Shown: piece by piece, positions 15,735 to 24,000 of the stretch | Numbering within the stretch: position 1 is the first letter of the stretch | Layout: each line of letters begins with the position of its first letter | From: CAYMDD01 sp964409675 | GTDB taxonomy: Bacteria > Pseudomonadota > Alphaproteobacteria > Rickettsiales > SXRF01 | Assembly (NCBI GenBank): GCA_964409675.1 | Contig: CAYPEF010000011.1 | Coordinates: 1 to 32,345 of the forward strand | DNA length: 32,345 nucleotides | Direction of reading: 5' to 3' | Program-made: the position numbers and the translations under genes | Notes under the pieces: generated by a model | The model's database searches: none | Told to the model about the DNA's origin: nothing | The model's input: the letters and a program-made list of their open reading frames with translations, nothing else

Positions 15735-16416
15735 ATGCATCAGGACCCGAAAATCCTCATTGTCTGCGGCGCCACCGCCTCCGGCAAATCGGCAAAAGCG
15801 CTGGAAATCGCGCGCGAGCACAATGGCATCATCATCAATGCTGACAGCCAGCAGGTGTATGCTGAACTTCGTATCCTCACCGCCCGCCCCGCACCTGAAG
15901 AGGAAGCGCTGGCACCGCACCGGTTATATGGCTTCCTGCCCGCGCATGAGCCCTGCTCCGCCGCGCTGTGGCTAAAACATGCGCAGATGGAAATCGACTG
16001 GGCATTGCAGCACGGCCAGCTTCCCATTGTCACCGGCGGCACCGGGCTATATCTTAAAGCGTTAATGGAAGGCATCGCTGATATCCCGGACATACCTCCC
16101 GCCATCCGCGCGCTTGCCGAAGCCGACCTTGCCGCCATGGGCGGCGAGGCGTTCCTCGCCCGTCTTGCCGAAGCAGACCCGCTAACCGCGAAGCGCCTGC
16201 GCCCCAGCGACCCGCAACGGCTGGTGCGCNNNNNNNNNNNNNNNNNNNNNNNNNNNNNNNNNNNNNNNNNNNNNNNNNNNNNNNNNNNNNNNNNNNNNNN
16301 NNNNNNNNNNNNNNNNNNNNNNNNNNNNNGAAGCCACCGCCCGCATCCAGCAAGCCACTCGCAACTATGCCAAGCGACAGCTGACTTGGTTTCGGCACCA
16401 GCTTCCATCGCATTAG
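15735..16416 (+). CDS. miaA: tRNA dimethylallyltransferase MiaA, broken by an assembly gap
   Basis: MiaA transfers a dimethylallyl group to A37 of tRNAs that read UNN codons. The first 165 codons (15735-16229) contain the P-loop GATASGKS at 12-19, then INADSQQVY and GGTGLYLKAL. After 100 Ns the last 28 codons (16330-16416) read TRNYAKRQLTWFRHQ, the hallmark MiaA C-terminus, and end in TAG. The two parts are in different phases if the gap is exactly 100 bases. A normal MiaA of ~300 residues needs roughly 330 bases here, so the gap length is a placeholder and the gene is probably intact. It is divergent from serB and 144 bases upstream of ilvB. Confidence 0.9.
16230..16329. other. scaffold gap of 100 N inside miaA
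   Basis: A run of exactly 100 undetermined bases is a conventional placeholder for a gap of unknown size. The reading frames on each side do not match across 100 bases, which supports that view. Confidence 0.95.
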
Positions 16417-16560
16417 CTGTTGTTTATAAATACATATTCAGCTTTCTCCCATGATCAAACGGGCCATGATCAGGAATGCTGGCATTTTTCCGTGAAACCC
16501 TGTATTTTTATCGGCTATTTTATTGAACTTCATCAAAACCGGATTACCATCGCACACGCC

Positions 16561-18336
16561 ATGACCTCCAGACCCGCCGCCTCTGCTTCTGAAAACACCG
16601 CCATGTCCGGCGCCGACATGATCGTCAAAGCCCTGATCAACGAGCAGGCCGACACCGTTTTCGGCTATCCCGGCGGCGCGGTGCTGCCGATTTACGACGC
16701 CATTTTCCGCCAGAACCAGCTGCGCCATATCCTGGTGCGCCACGAGCAGGCCGCTACCCATGCCGCCGAAGGCTATGCCCGCTCCACCGGCAAGGTAGGC
16801 GTGGTGCTGGTCACCTCCGGCCCCGGCGCCACCAATGCCGTCACCGGGCTGATGGACGCGCTGATGGACTCAATCCCGCTGGTCTGCATCACCGGCCAGG
16901 TGCCCACCCACCTCATCGGCTCCGACGCCTTCCAGGAAGCCGACACCACCGGCATCACCCGCTCCTGCACCAAGTATAATTACCTGGTAAAGGACATCGA
17001 ATCATTGCCCGGCGTCATCCACGAAGCCTTCCACGTTGCCCGCACCGGCAGGCCCGGCCCGGTAGTGATCGACATCCCGAAAAACGTCATGAACATGACC
17101 GGCGACTATCACGGCAAGCCCGCCTCCATCCGCCCTTCCTATAAAATCCGCGAGCAGGGCGACGCTGCGCAGGTGGAAAAAGCCGTCGCGCTGATGACAC
17201 ACGCCAAGCGCCCGGTGTTTTATGTGGGCGGCGGCGTCGTGAATGCAGGCCGCGAAGCCTGCGCCAAACTCACCCAGTTCATCCGCGACACCGGCTTCCC
17301 CTGCACCACCACGCTGATGGGCCTCGGGGCTTTCCCCGGCTCCGATAAGCAATTTCTGGGAATGCTCGGCATGCACGGTAGCCTGGAGGCCAACATGGCG
17401 ATGGCCGAGTGCGACGTGATGATCAATATCGGCGCACGCTTCGACGACCGCGTCACCGGGCGTCTGGACGCATTCTCAAAACATTCAAAGAAAATCCATG
17501 TCGATATCGACCCCTCCTCCATCAATAAAAACGTCCGTGTGGACGTGCCCATCATCGGCGACGCCAGAATCGTCATCGAGCAGATGATCGCCGCCTGGAA
17601 CGCGAGCAACATCCGCCCCGGCAAGGCCGACCTCACCGCCTGGTGGAGCCGCATCGAGGAATGGCGCAGCCGCAAAAGCTTCAGTTTCAAGCAGGGCGAA
17701 GACACGATCAAGCCGCAATATGCCCTCTCCCGCTTAAACGCGCTCACCAAGCCCTACTCCACCTACATCACCACCGACGTCGGCCAGCACCAGATGTGGG
17801 CGGCGCAATACTTAACCTATGACGAACCGCACCGCTGGATGAGCTCCGGCGGCGCCGGCACCATGGGCTACGGCTTTCCCTCGGCCATCGGCGTGCAGAT
17901 TGCCCACCCGGGGGAACTGGTGGTCTGCGTCACCGGCGAAGCCAGTTTCCTGATGAATATCCAGGAACTCTCCACCGCCATGCAGTACCGCGTGCCAGTA
18001 AAAATATTCATCTTAAACAACCGCTACATGGGCATGGTGCGCCAGTGGCAGGAAATGTTCCACGGCAACCGCTACTCGGAATCCTACATGGACAGCCTCC
18101 CCGATTTTGTCCGCCTCGCGGAAGCTTACGGCATGAAAGGCCTGCGGTGCGAGCGCGTGGCCGACGTGAATGCCACAATCCAGGAAATGATCGATACCCC
18201 CGGCCCGGTCATCCTCGACATGGTGGTGGACCAGAATGAAAACGTCTATCCCATGATCCCGGCGGGTGCTGCGCATTACGAACTGCTCTTAAGCGCCGAT
18301 GAAAAAGCGCCGCCGCTGCATAAGGATCTGGTATAG
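16561..18336 (+). CDS. ilvB: acetolactate synthase large (catalytic) subunit
   Basis: This thiamine-diphosphate enzyme condenses pyruvate with pyruvate or 2-oxobutyrate, the first common step to valine, leucine and isoleucine. The 591-aa protein has the catalytic glutamate in VRHEQAATHAAEGYAR (E62), the FAD-associated region, and the ThDP/Mg motif. That motif reads GEASFLMNIQEL from residue 459, where many bacteria have GDGS; GEAS is what I expect from alphaproteobacterial enzymes. The ATG at 16561 is chosen because 47 more codons upstream (to 16420) are unconserved. Two copies of CATGATCA at 16450 and 16465 lie in the 144-base leader and might be operator half-sites. It could equally be called ilvI. 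Confidence 0.94.
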   Translation: MTSRPAASASENTAMSGADMIVKALINEQADTVFGYPGGAVLPIYDAIFRQNQLRHILVRHEQAATHAAEGYARSTGKVGVVLVTSGPGATNAVTGLMDALMDSIPLVCITGQVPTHLIGSDAFQEADTTGITRSCTKYNYLVKDIESLPGVIHEAFHVARTGRPGPVVIDIPKNVMNMTGDYHGKPASIRPSYKIREQGDAAQVEKAVALMTHAKRPVFYVGGGVVNAGREACAKLTQFIRDTGFPCTTTLMGLGAFPGSDKQFLGMLGMHGSLEANMAMAECDVMINIGARFDDRVTGRLDAFSKHSKKIHVDIDPSSINKNVRVDVPIIGDARIVIEQMIAAWNASNIRPGKADLTAWWSRIEEWRSRKSFSFKQGEDTIKPQYALSRLNALTKPYSTYITTDVGQHQMWAAQYLTYDEPHRWMSSGGAGTMGYGFPSAIGVQIAHPGELVVCVTGEASFLMNIQELSTAMQYRVPVKIFILNNRYMGMVRQWQEMFHGNRYSESYMDSLPDFVRLAEAYGMKGLRCERVADVNATIQEMIDTPGPVILDMVVDQNENVYPMIPAGAAHYELLLSADEKAPPLHKDLV

Positions 18337-18340
18337 CAGC

Positions 18341-18694
18341 TCAGGCAATCCCGCCGCGCTCCGCATTGCGCGGAGCCACGGCAACTCTCAGCCCCATCTC
18401 TAAGCGCTCGATACGCTCATCTTCCAAGATGGACGCAAGGGTAGATGCCTTCATTCCGGGATCGACAATATTTACCCGCAAATCCTCATCGTGCGTTACA
18501 CTATGCAACGCCAGGCTGTGTTCCTTCAGAAGCGTGTCCCGCCCTGCGGCATTGGTAAAATGCACCAGCATTCCTGCTCGAATGCCTGAATCGATAAGCG
18601 CCGCACTATCGGCAACGCATTCCAACCGATCAATTATACTATCTTTCTGGCCGGAATAAATTTTTTTCTTAGCAGCTTCGCTTAATTTCGGCAT
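18341..18694 (-). CDS. hypothetical protein, antisense between ilvB and ilvN
   Basis: I do not recognise this 117-aa protein. It starts MPKLSEAAKKKIYSGQKDSI, is hydrophilic and mostly helical in appearance, and has no membrane segment or signal peptide. AAAGGAG lies 6 bases before its ATG at 18692-18694, a strong ribosome site that favours a real gene over a shadow. A start at 18718 would bypass that site. Its stop lies 4 bases from the ilvB stop, so the two converge with no room for a terminator. A charged LEDERIERLEMG stretch lies near the C-terminus. Confidence 0.65.
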   Translation of the reverse strand: MPKLSEAAKKKIYSGQKDSIIDRLECVADSAALIDSGIRAGMLVHFTNAAGRDTLLKEHSLALHSVTHDEDLRVNIVDPGMKASTLASILEDERIERLEMGLRVAVAPRNAERGGIA

Positions 18695-18733
18695 ATCCAC
18701 TCCTTTGAGAATAAACAATATCTTTAATACACC

Positions 18734-18762
18734 TTGATTAAACGATTAAAATGCATAATCAA
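18734..18762. promoter_or_regulatory. inverted repeat in the divergent gap before ilvN
   Basis: TTGATTA (18734-18740) and TAATCAA (18756-18762) are exact 7-base inverted repeats 15 bases apart, in the AT-rich gap between the antisense gene and ilvN. They could be an operator or overlapping promoter elements; no regulator is identifiable. Confidence 0.3.
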
Positions 18763-18856
18763 CCCCACGGTTAATAATGATGTAATCCACTACCTTCATT
18801 GTTGCGTATGAAACCGGATACAGGCTATAACTTCACCTTTATTAACAGGCGTTTCC

Positions 18857-19396
18857 ATGACACTCGACATTGTATACGATATCCCCGACGCGAAACCTGC
18901 CATCAGCCGTCATACGCTCGCCGTGCTGGTGGATAATGAATTCGGCGTGCTGGCGCGGGTGGTGGGGCTGTTTTCGGGGCGCGGTTATAACATCGAGTCG
19001 CTCGCCGTGGCCGAGATGGAGCATGGCGCGAAACTCTCGCGCATCACCATTGCCACCTCCGGCACCGAAATGGTGATTGAACAGATCAAGCGGTTGCTGG
19101 AGAAGATGGTGCCGGTGCATAAAGTACACGACCTGACTGTCGAAGGCCCGCACGTGGAGCGCGAGCTGGCGCTGATCAAGGTGGCAGGCGAAGGCGAGCC
19201 GCGAGTGGAGGCCTTACGCATCGCCGATATCTTTCGCGCCCGGGTGGTGGACTCCACCCCCTCCTCCTTTGTGTTTGAACTGACCGGCACCTCCGAGAAG
19301 ATCGACGCTTTTATCGGACTCATGCAACCTATTGGCTTAATTGAAATTTGCCGCACTGGCGTGGCAGCGATCAGCCGGGGGAAAGAAGGCATATAG
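18857..19396 (+). CDS. ilvN: acetolactate synthase small (regulatory) subunit
   Basis: This subunit activates the catalytic subunit and confers feedback inhibition by valine. The 179-aa protein has an N-terminal ACT domain (TLAVLVDNEFGVLARVVGLF, then SGRGYNIESLAV) and the C-terminal ACT-like domain (ERELALIKV onward, ending GVAAISRGKEGI). The length is slightly over the usual ~160-170 because of an N-terminal addition (TLDIVYDIPDAKPAISR). It normally follows ilvB directly; here an antisense gene and its own 160-base upstream gap intervene, so it probably has its own promoter. It could also be named ilvH. Confidence 0.93.
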   Translation: MTLDIVYDIPDAKPAISRHTLAVLVDNEFGVLARVVGLFSGRGYNIESLAVAEMEHGAKLSRITIATSGTEMVIEQIKRLLEKMVPVHKVHDLTVEGPHVERELALIKVAGEGEPRVEALRIADIFRARVVDSTPSSFVFELTGTSEKIDAFIGLMQPIGLIEICRTGVAAISRGKEGI

Positions 19397-19411
19397 CCGA
19401 TTCTGTTCATA

Positions 19412-19431
19412 CTTGCGCTGGGCAGCGCAAG
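19412..19431. other. hairpin between ilvN and ilvC
   Basis: An 8-bp stem (CTTGCGCT / AGCGCAAG) with loop GGGC starts 16 bases after the ilvN stop. No T-run follows, so it is not a classical terminator. It may stabilise or process an ilvN-ilvC transcript. Confidence 0.4.
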
Positions 19432-19488
19432 CCCTTATAAGAATATTCCCTGAATAAAAAGCATATTAGCCAGCCGAAGGATTTTTCC

Positions 19489-20508
19489 ATGCGCATCTAT
19501 TACGACCGCGACGCCGACGTCAACCTGATCAAATCCAAAAAAGTCGCCATCATCGGCTACGGCAGCCAGGGGCATGCGCATGCAGCGAATTTGCGCGATT
19601 CCGGCGTGAAGGACGTGCGCATCGGCCTCCAACCCGGCTCGATCAGCGCTGAGAAAGCCAAGGGCGCGGGCTTTACCGTCATGACCCCCGCCGAAGCATC
19701 TGCGTGGGCGGATGTGGTGATGATCCTGACGCCGGATGAAATCCAGTCCAGCCTGTACCACAAGGAAATCGCCCCGAACCTGCGCGCTGACAGCGCGCTC
19801 GTCTTCGCGCACGGCTTTAACGTCCACTTCCAACTCATTGAACCAGCTCCAGATGTCGATGTATTCATGGTCGCCCCGAAAGGCCCCGGCCATACGGTAC
19901 GCGGCGAATACCAGAAGGGCGGCGGCGTGCCCTGCCTGATCGCCATCCACCAGGATGCTACGGGCCGCGCGCATGATCTCGCCCTCTCCTACGCCTCCGC
20001 CATCGGCGGCGGGCGCTCAGGCATTATTGAAACCAGTTTCCGCGAGGAATGCGAAACCGACCTGTTCGGCGAGCAGGCCGTGCTCTGCGGCGGTGTATCG
20101 CACCTCATTCAGGCCGGCTTTGAAACTCTCGTGGAAGCCGGTTACGCTCCCGAAATGGCTTATTTTGAATGCTTGCACGAGGTGAAGCTGATCGTGGATT
20201 TGATCTACGAAGGCGGCATCGCCAATATGCGCTATTCCATCTCCAACACCGCCGAATACGGCGATTATGTCACTGGTCCACGCATCATCACCGACGAAAC
20301 AAAGGCTGAGATGAAAAAAGTGCTGCGCGATATTCAAAGCGGCCGCTTCGCGCGCGATTGGATGCAGGAAAACGCCGCCGGCAAACCCAGCTTCAAAGCC
20401 ACCCGCCGCCTGCAGGCCGAGCATCCCATTGAAGCCGTGGGCGAAAAACTGCGCGGCATGATGCCGTGGATCGGCAAGAACAAGCTGGTGGACAAGGCGA
20501 AAAATTAA
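19489..20508 (+). CDS. ilvC: ketol-acid reductoisomerase (class I, NADP-dependent)
   Basis: IlvC converts acetolactate or acetohydroxybutyrate to the dihydroxy acid using Mg and NADPH, the second step of valine/isoleucine synthesis. The 339-aa length is the short class I form. It has the Rossmann motif GYGSQGHAHA at 23-32, the domain signature FMVAPKGPGHTVR, and the metal-binding region (ECETDLFGEQAVLCGG) with its acidic residues. The start at 19489 is preceded by GAAGGA. A terminator follows at 20541-20563. Confidence 0.96.
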   Translation: MRIYYDRDADVNLIKSKKVAIIGYGSQGHAHAANLRDSGVKDVRIGLQPGSISAEKAKGAGFTVMTPAEASAWADVVMILTPDEIQSSLYHKEIAPNLRADSALVFAHGFNVHFQLIEPAPDVDVFMVAPKGPGHTVRGEYQKGGGVPCLIAIHQDATGRAHDLALSYASAIGGGRSGIIETSFREECETDLFGEQAVLCGGVSHLIQAGFETLVEAGYAPEMAYFECLHEVKLIVDLIYEGGIANMRYSISNTAEYGDYVTGPRIITDETKAEMKKVLRDIQSGRFARDWMQENAAGKPSFKATRRLQAEHPIEAVGEKLRGMMPWIGKNKLVDKAKN

Positions 20509-20540
20509 CCAGCCCTTGCGCTTGTGCAAAAGCTACGCAT

Positions 20541-20563
20541 CCCTATAGGCATATAGGGTTTTT
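20541..20563 (+). terminator. rho-independent terminator after ilvC
   Basis: A perfect 7-bp stem (CCCTATA / TATAGGG) with loop GGCA is followed directly by five Ts. It lies 33 bases after the ilvC stop and before the DUF4112 gene, so it ends the ilvN-ilvC transcript. Confidence 0.65.
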
Positions 20564-20592
20564 ATACCATTGCCTGTAACATCCGGCGTACC

Positions 20593-20982
20593 ATGCCATC
20601 CACGCACGCTCACCCGCAAGAAATTATTCCCCCTGGCGCATTAAGCCATGCCGAAAAGCTTGCGCATATCGAGCGTCTTGCCGACCTGATGGACAGCCGC
20701 TTCCGTATCCCCGGTACGCGCCGCAGCTTCGGGCTGGACCCGATCATCGGCCTGCTTCCCGGCATTGGCGATACAATTACGGTGGCAATTAGCCTCTATA
20801 TCGTTAAAATCGCCCATGAGTTGGGTGCGCCGCACCACCTTAAAGCACGGATGGGACTCAATATTTTTATCGACTGGCTGATCGGCCTGCCCCCCTTGAT
20901 CGGCGATATATTCGATATCGGCTGGCAGGCCAACCGGCGTAATATCGCATTATTAAAAAAACATCTCTATAAGATACAATAA
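20593..20982 (+). CDS. DUF4112 domain-containing membrane protein
   Basis: The 129-aa protein matches the DUF4112 pattern: RLADLMDSRFRIPGTRRSFG, then LDPIIGLLPGIGDTITVAIS, and a second hydrophobic block WLIGLPPLIGDIFDIGWQANRRN. Two to three membrane segments are likely, with the paired GDxxD-like turns typical of the family. The function of the family is unknown to me. No clear ribosome site precedes the ATG. The next gene starts four bases after its stop, so the two are very likely co-transcribed and perhaps work together. Confidence 0.85.
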   Translation: MPSTHAHPQEIIPPGALSHAEKLAHIERLADLMDSRFRIPGTRRSFGLDPIIGLLPGIGDTITVAISLYIVKIAHELGAPHHLKARMGLNIFIDWLIGLPPLIGDIFDIGWQANRRNIALLKKHLYKIQ

Positions 20983-20986
20983 ATCG

Positions 20987-21853
20987 ATGAGCATATTAAA
21001 AAATACATCTCTCGCTGCCCTAACAGGTGGCGCTGCGATTGTAATGACCGCAGAACCGCATGATGTAAAACTTGGCGGTGCCTGCCTGATGGCGATAGCC
21101 TCCGTCATTGCGGATTTACAATCTGGTAAAAGAATCGGGCATACCGATAAAATGCTTGCAGTGTTGCGGAAAACACCAGGAATGCAGGAAGCTGGTGAGG
21201 CAGAATTACTTGGATTACTGACATATGGAGCCTGCGCTTTTCTAGGCGGCGGTGAATTGATGCGCATGATAGAACAGGGACGCACGAGCAATTTAACCGA
21301 TCCTGGTTATATCAACCTGGTATATAATTTGATGCTCTACCCGCTTGGCGGTGCAATCGGCCTGCCAAGCGTACAGAACTACTTGACTAAGGCAGGCGCT
21401 AAGAGCTCTGTGAGCTTCTCCTATAGGGACGCGCAGGGACAGGAGCAAAAAAGCGCGCCCATTTCCACCTATGAACTTGCGCAACAGGCATTTTTCTTCT
21501 GCGGCGCAAGCGGTATTGCAGCATTCGGCACGGCGTTGGGTGCGCCGAGCATACAGGCAACCGGTGCGCTCTTTATGCTCAGCAATGGAATTAATATCGG
21601 AACCCTGTCTGCACCTGCCATGGAAGCAGCAGCCATGCGCCTGGGAATTTTGCGTAACCTAGCACCAAACGTTAGCTCTTGCGAAAAACAGCAATATACA
21701 TCAATGGTTGCAACTGAAATGAATGCATTGCTACAGCAAGCTGGCATCGATAAAAAACATTCTTTGTTACCTGACTGGCATCAGCTCAAAACCCTGTTAG
21801 CACGCCTTGTCGATGCCACGAAGGTATGGGATAAAGCCCCACCCATCCCCTAA
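20987..21853 (+). CDS. hypothetical polytopic membrane protein
   Basis: I do not recognise this 288-aa protein. It shows about five or six hydrophobic Gly/Ala-rich segments, including KLGGACLMAIASVIADL, LLGLLTYGACAFLGGG, LVYNLMLYPLGGAIGLP, FFFCGASGIAAFGTALG and GALFMLSNGINIGTLSA. A soluble C-terminal tail of about 70 residues follows (SSCEKQQYTSMVATEMNALL onward). It begins four bases after the DUF4112 gene. It is more AT-rich than ilvC and leuA and has no counterpart in the usual ilvC-leuA arrangement. Confidence 0.75.
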   Translation: MSILKNTSLAALTGGAAIVMTAEPHDVKLGGACLMAIASVIADLQSGKRIGHTDKMLAVLRKTPGMQEAGEAELLGLLTYGACAFLGGGELMRMIEQGRTSNLTDPGYINLVYNLMLYPLGGAIGLPSVQNYLTKAGAKSSVSFSYRDAQGQEQKSAPISTYELAQQAFFFCGASGIAAFGTALGAPSIQATGALFMLSNGINIGTLSAPAMEAAAMRLGILRNLAPNVSSCEKQQYTSMVATEMNALLQQAGIDKKHSLLPDWHQLKTLLARLVDATKVWDKAPPIP

Positions 21854-21889
21854 ATCATGTGCCCTACCTCTACCACCTCGCGGAAGGCT

Positions 21890-21917
21890 TTGACAGTCAA
21901 CCATAATATTATATAGT
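21890..21917 (+). promoter_or_regulatory. strong sigma-70-type promoter for leuA
   Basis: A perfect -35 TTGACA (21890-21895) and -10 TATAGT (21912-21917) are 16 bases apart, placing transcription start near 21924, about 30 bases before the leuA ATG. The -10 region and the bases after it (TTATATAGTACCGCTT) recur with one change at 28880-28895. Confidence 0.7.
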
Positions 21918-21954
21918 ACCGCTTTTACTAATTATTCTAATGTTTTAGGCTTTT

Positions 21955-23496
<1,542 letters not shown>

Positions 23497-23519
23497 CATA
23501 TAAATGATCCCGAAATACG

Positions 23520-23550
23520 AAAAAGCCCGGCATTAAAAATGCCGGGCTTT
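23520..23550 (-). terminator. rho-independent terminator, best in the minus direction
   Basis: A perfect 12-bp stem (AAAGCCCGGCAT / ATGCCGGGCTTT) has a 5-base loop. On the minus strand the stem runs into five Ts; on the plus strand only three Ts then CG follow. It therefore fits the 23-codon minus-strand gene best but probably also terminates leuA from the other side. Confidence 0.75.
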
Positions 23551-23595
23551 CGTTAGCAAAGAAAAGAGATTGTGCTCGATTCTTCACGTTTCAGG

Positions 23596-23667
23596 CTAAC
23601 TGGAGGCAACACCCTCCGCTGCTGATGTTAAAGAACCGAGCTTCGTACTTTCTTCGTAACAAGACAT
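23596..23667 (-). CDS. 23-aa microprotein with consensus ribosome site
   Basis: A 24-codon frame (ATG to TAG) encodes a 23-aa peptide starting MSCYEESTKLGSLTS and ending EGVASS. It is too short for ordinary gene finding, but every expression signal is present. There is a TTGAAA-17-TATATG promoter at 23705-23733, and a Shine-Dalgarno complementary to the entire 16S 3' tail at 23669-23684 with the AGGAGG core 7 bases from ATG. The terminator ends the unit about 70 bases after the stop. I do not recognise the peptide. The YEE...KLGSLT stretch loosely resembles leader segments of lasso-type ribosomally made peptides, but no maturation enzyme is in the window. It might also be a leader or toxin-like peptide, or mark a small RNA. 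Confidence 0.6.
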   Translation of the reverse strand: MSCYEESTKLGSLTSAAEGVASS

Positions 23668-23668
23668 C

Positions 23669-23684
23669 GGATCACCTCCTTTCT
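23669..23684 (-). promoter_or_regulatory. full-length Shine-Dalgarno sequence
   Basis: On the minus strand this reads AGAAAGGAGGTGATCC, complementary over 16 bases to the typical 16S rRNA 3' end. The AGGAGG core is 7 bases from the ATG at 23667. It decides that the 23-codon frame is probably translated. Confidence 0.7.
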
Positions 23685-23704
23685 GCATGGTTAAACATGA
23701 AAGA

Positions 23705-23733
23705 CATATAGCATTCGGGAGCGGAATTTTCAA
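23705..23733 (-). promoter_or_regulatory. sigma-70-type promoter for the microgene
   Basis: On the minus strand TTGAAA (23733-23728) and TATATG (23710-23705) have an optimal 17-base spacer. Transcription would start near 23698, giving a 5' leader of about 30 bases and a total transcript of about 180 bases ending at the terminator. Confidence 0.6.
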
Positions 23734-23790
23734 TAGCTGCGCGCAGAGGCGCAATGGATGGTGAATAAGAATGACGTCACGATAGCATGC

Positions 23791-23868
23791 CGTCATTGCG
23801 AGCGCGGCGAAGCAATCCAGCTATCCCCGCATTGAGAGATAGATTGCTTCGCCGCGCTCGCAATGACG
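23791..23868. repeat. 78-bp palindrome with a perfect 27-bp stem
   Basis: The left arm (23791-23817) begins CGTCATTGCGAGCGCGGCG and its exact complement fills 23842-23868. The 24-base loop contains a further CTAT/ATAG pair. Its ends carry GTCAT/ATGAC like the other hairpins in this window. The arm resembles a very widespread intergenic repeat containing GCGAAGCAATC. It lies between the microgene and mreB. Confidence 0.92.
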
Positions 23869-23936
23869 GATAAAGCATATGCCATTTTTTGAGCCTGCTT
23901 TATCATGCAGCATGGAGTCGTCGCCCCAATCTCCCC

Positions 23937-23964
23937 TTGCCTTCCGCAGCATGTGCGCTACAGT
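23937..23964 (+). promoter_or_regulatory. possible promoter for mreB
   Basis: TTGCCT (23937-23942) and TACAGT (23959-23964) are 16 bases apart, about 37 bases before the mreB ATG. The -10 is similar to the TATAGT boxes of leuA and the lipoprotein gene. Confidence 0.4.
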
Positions 23965-24000
23965 ATCATTCCGTCCATTCACCTTCGCCAGCGCATCCCC

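Noticed and set aside
16450..16472. Two direct copies of CATGATCA before ilvB as an operator
   Set aside because: The repeats are short, and TGATCA is itself a palindrome that occurs by chance; no leader peptide rich in Leu/Ile/Val or attenuator hairpin is visible.
23669..23684. Exact match to the 3' end of 16S rRNA on the plus strand (GGATCACCTCCTTTCT)
   Set aside because: No further 16S sequence lies upstream. The match is fully explained as the complement of a Shine-Dalgarno for the 23-codon minus-strand gene at the right spacing.
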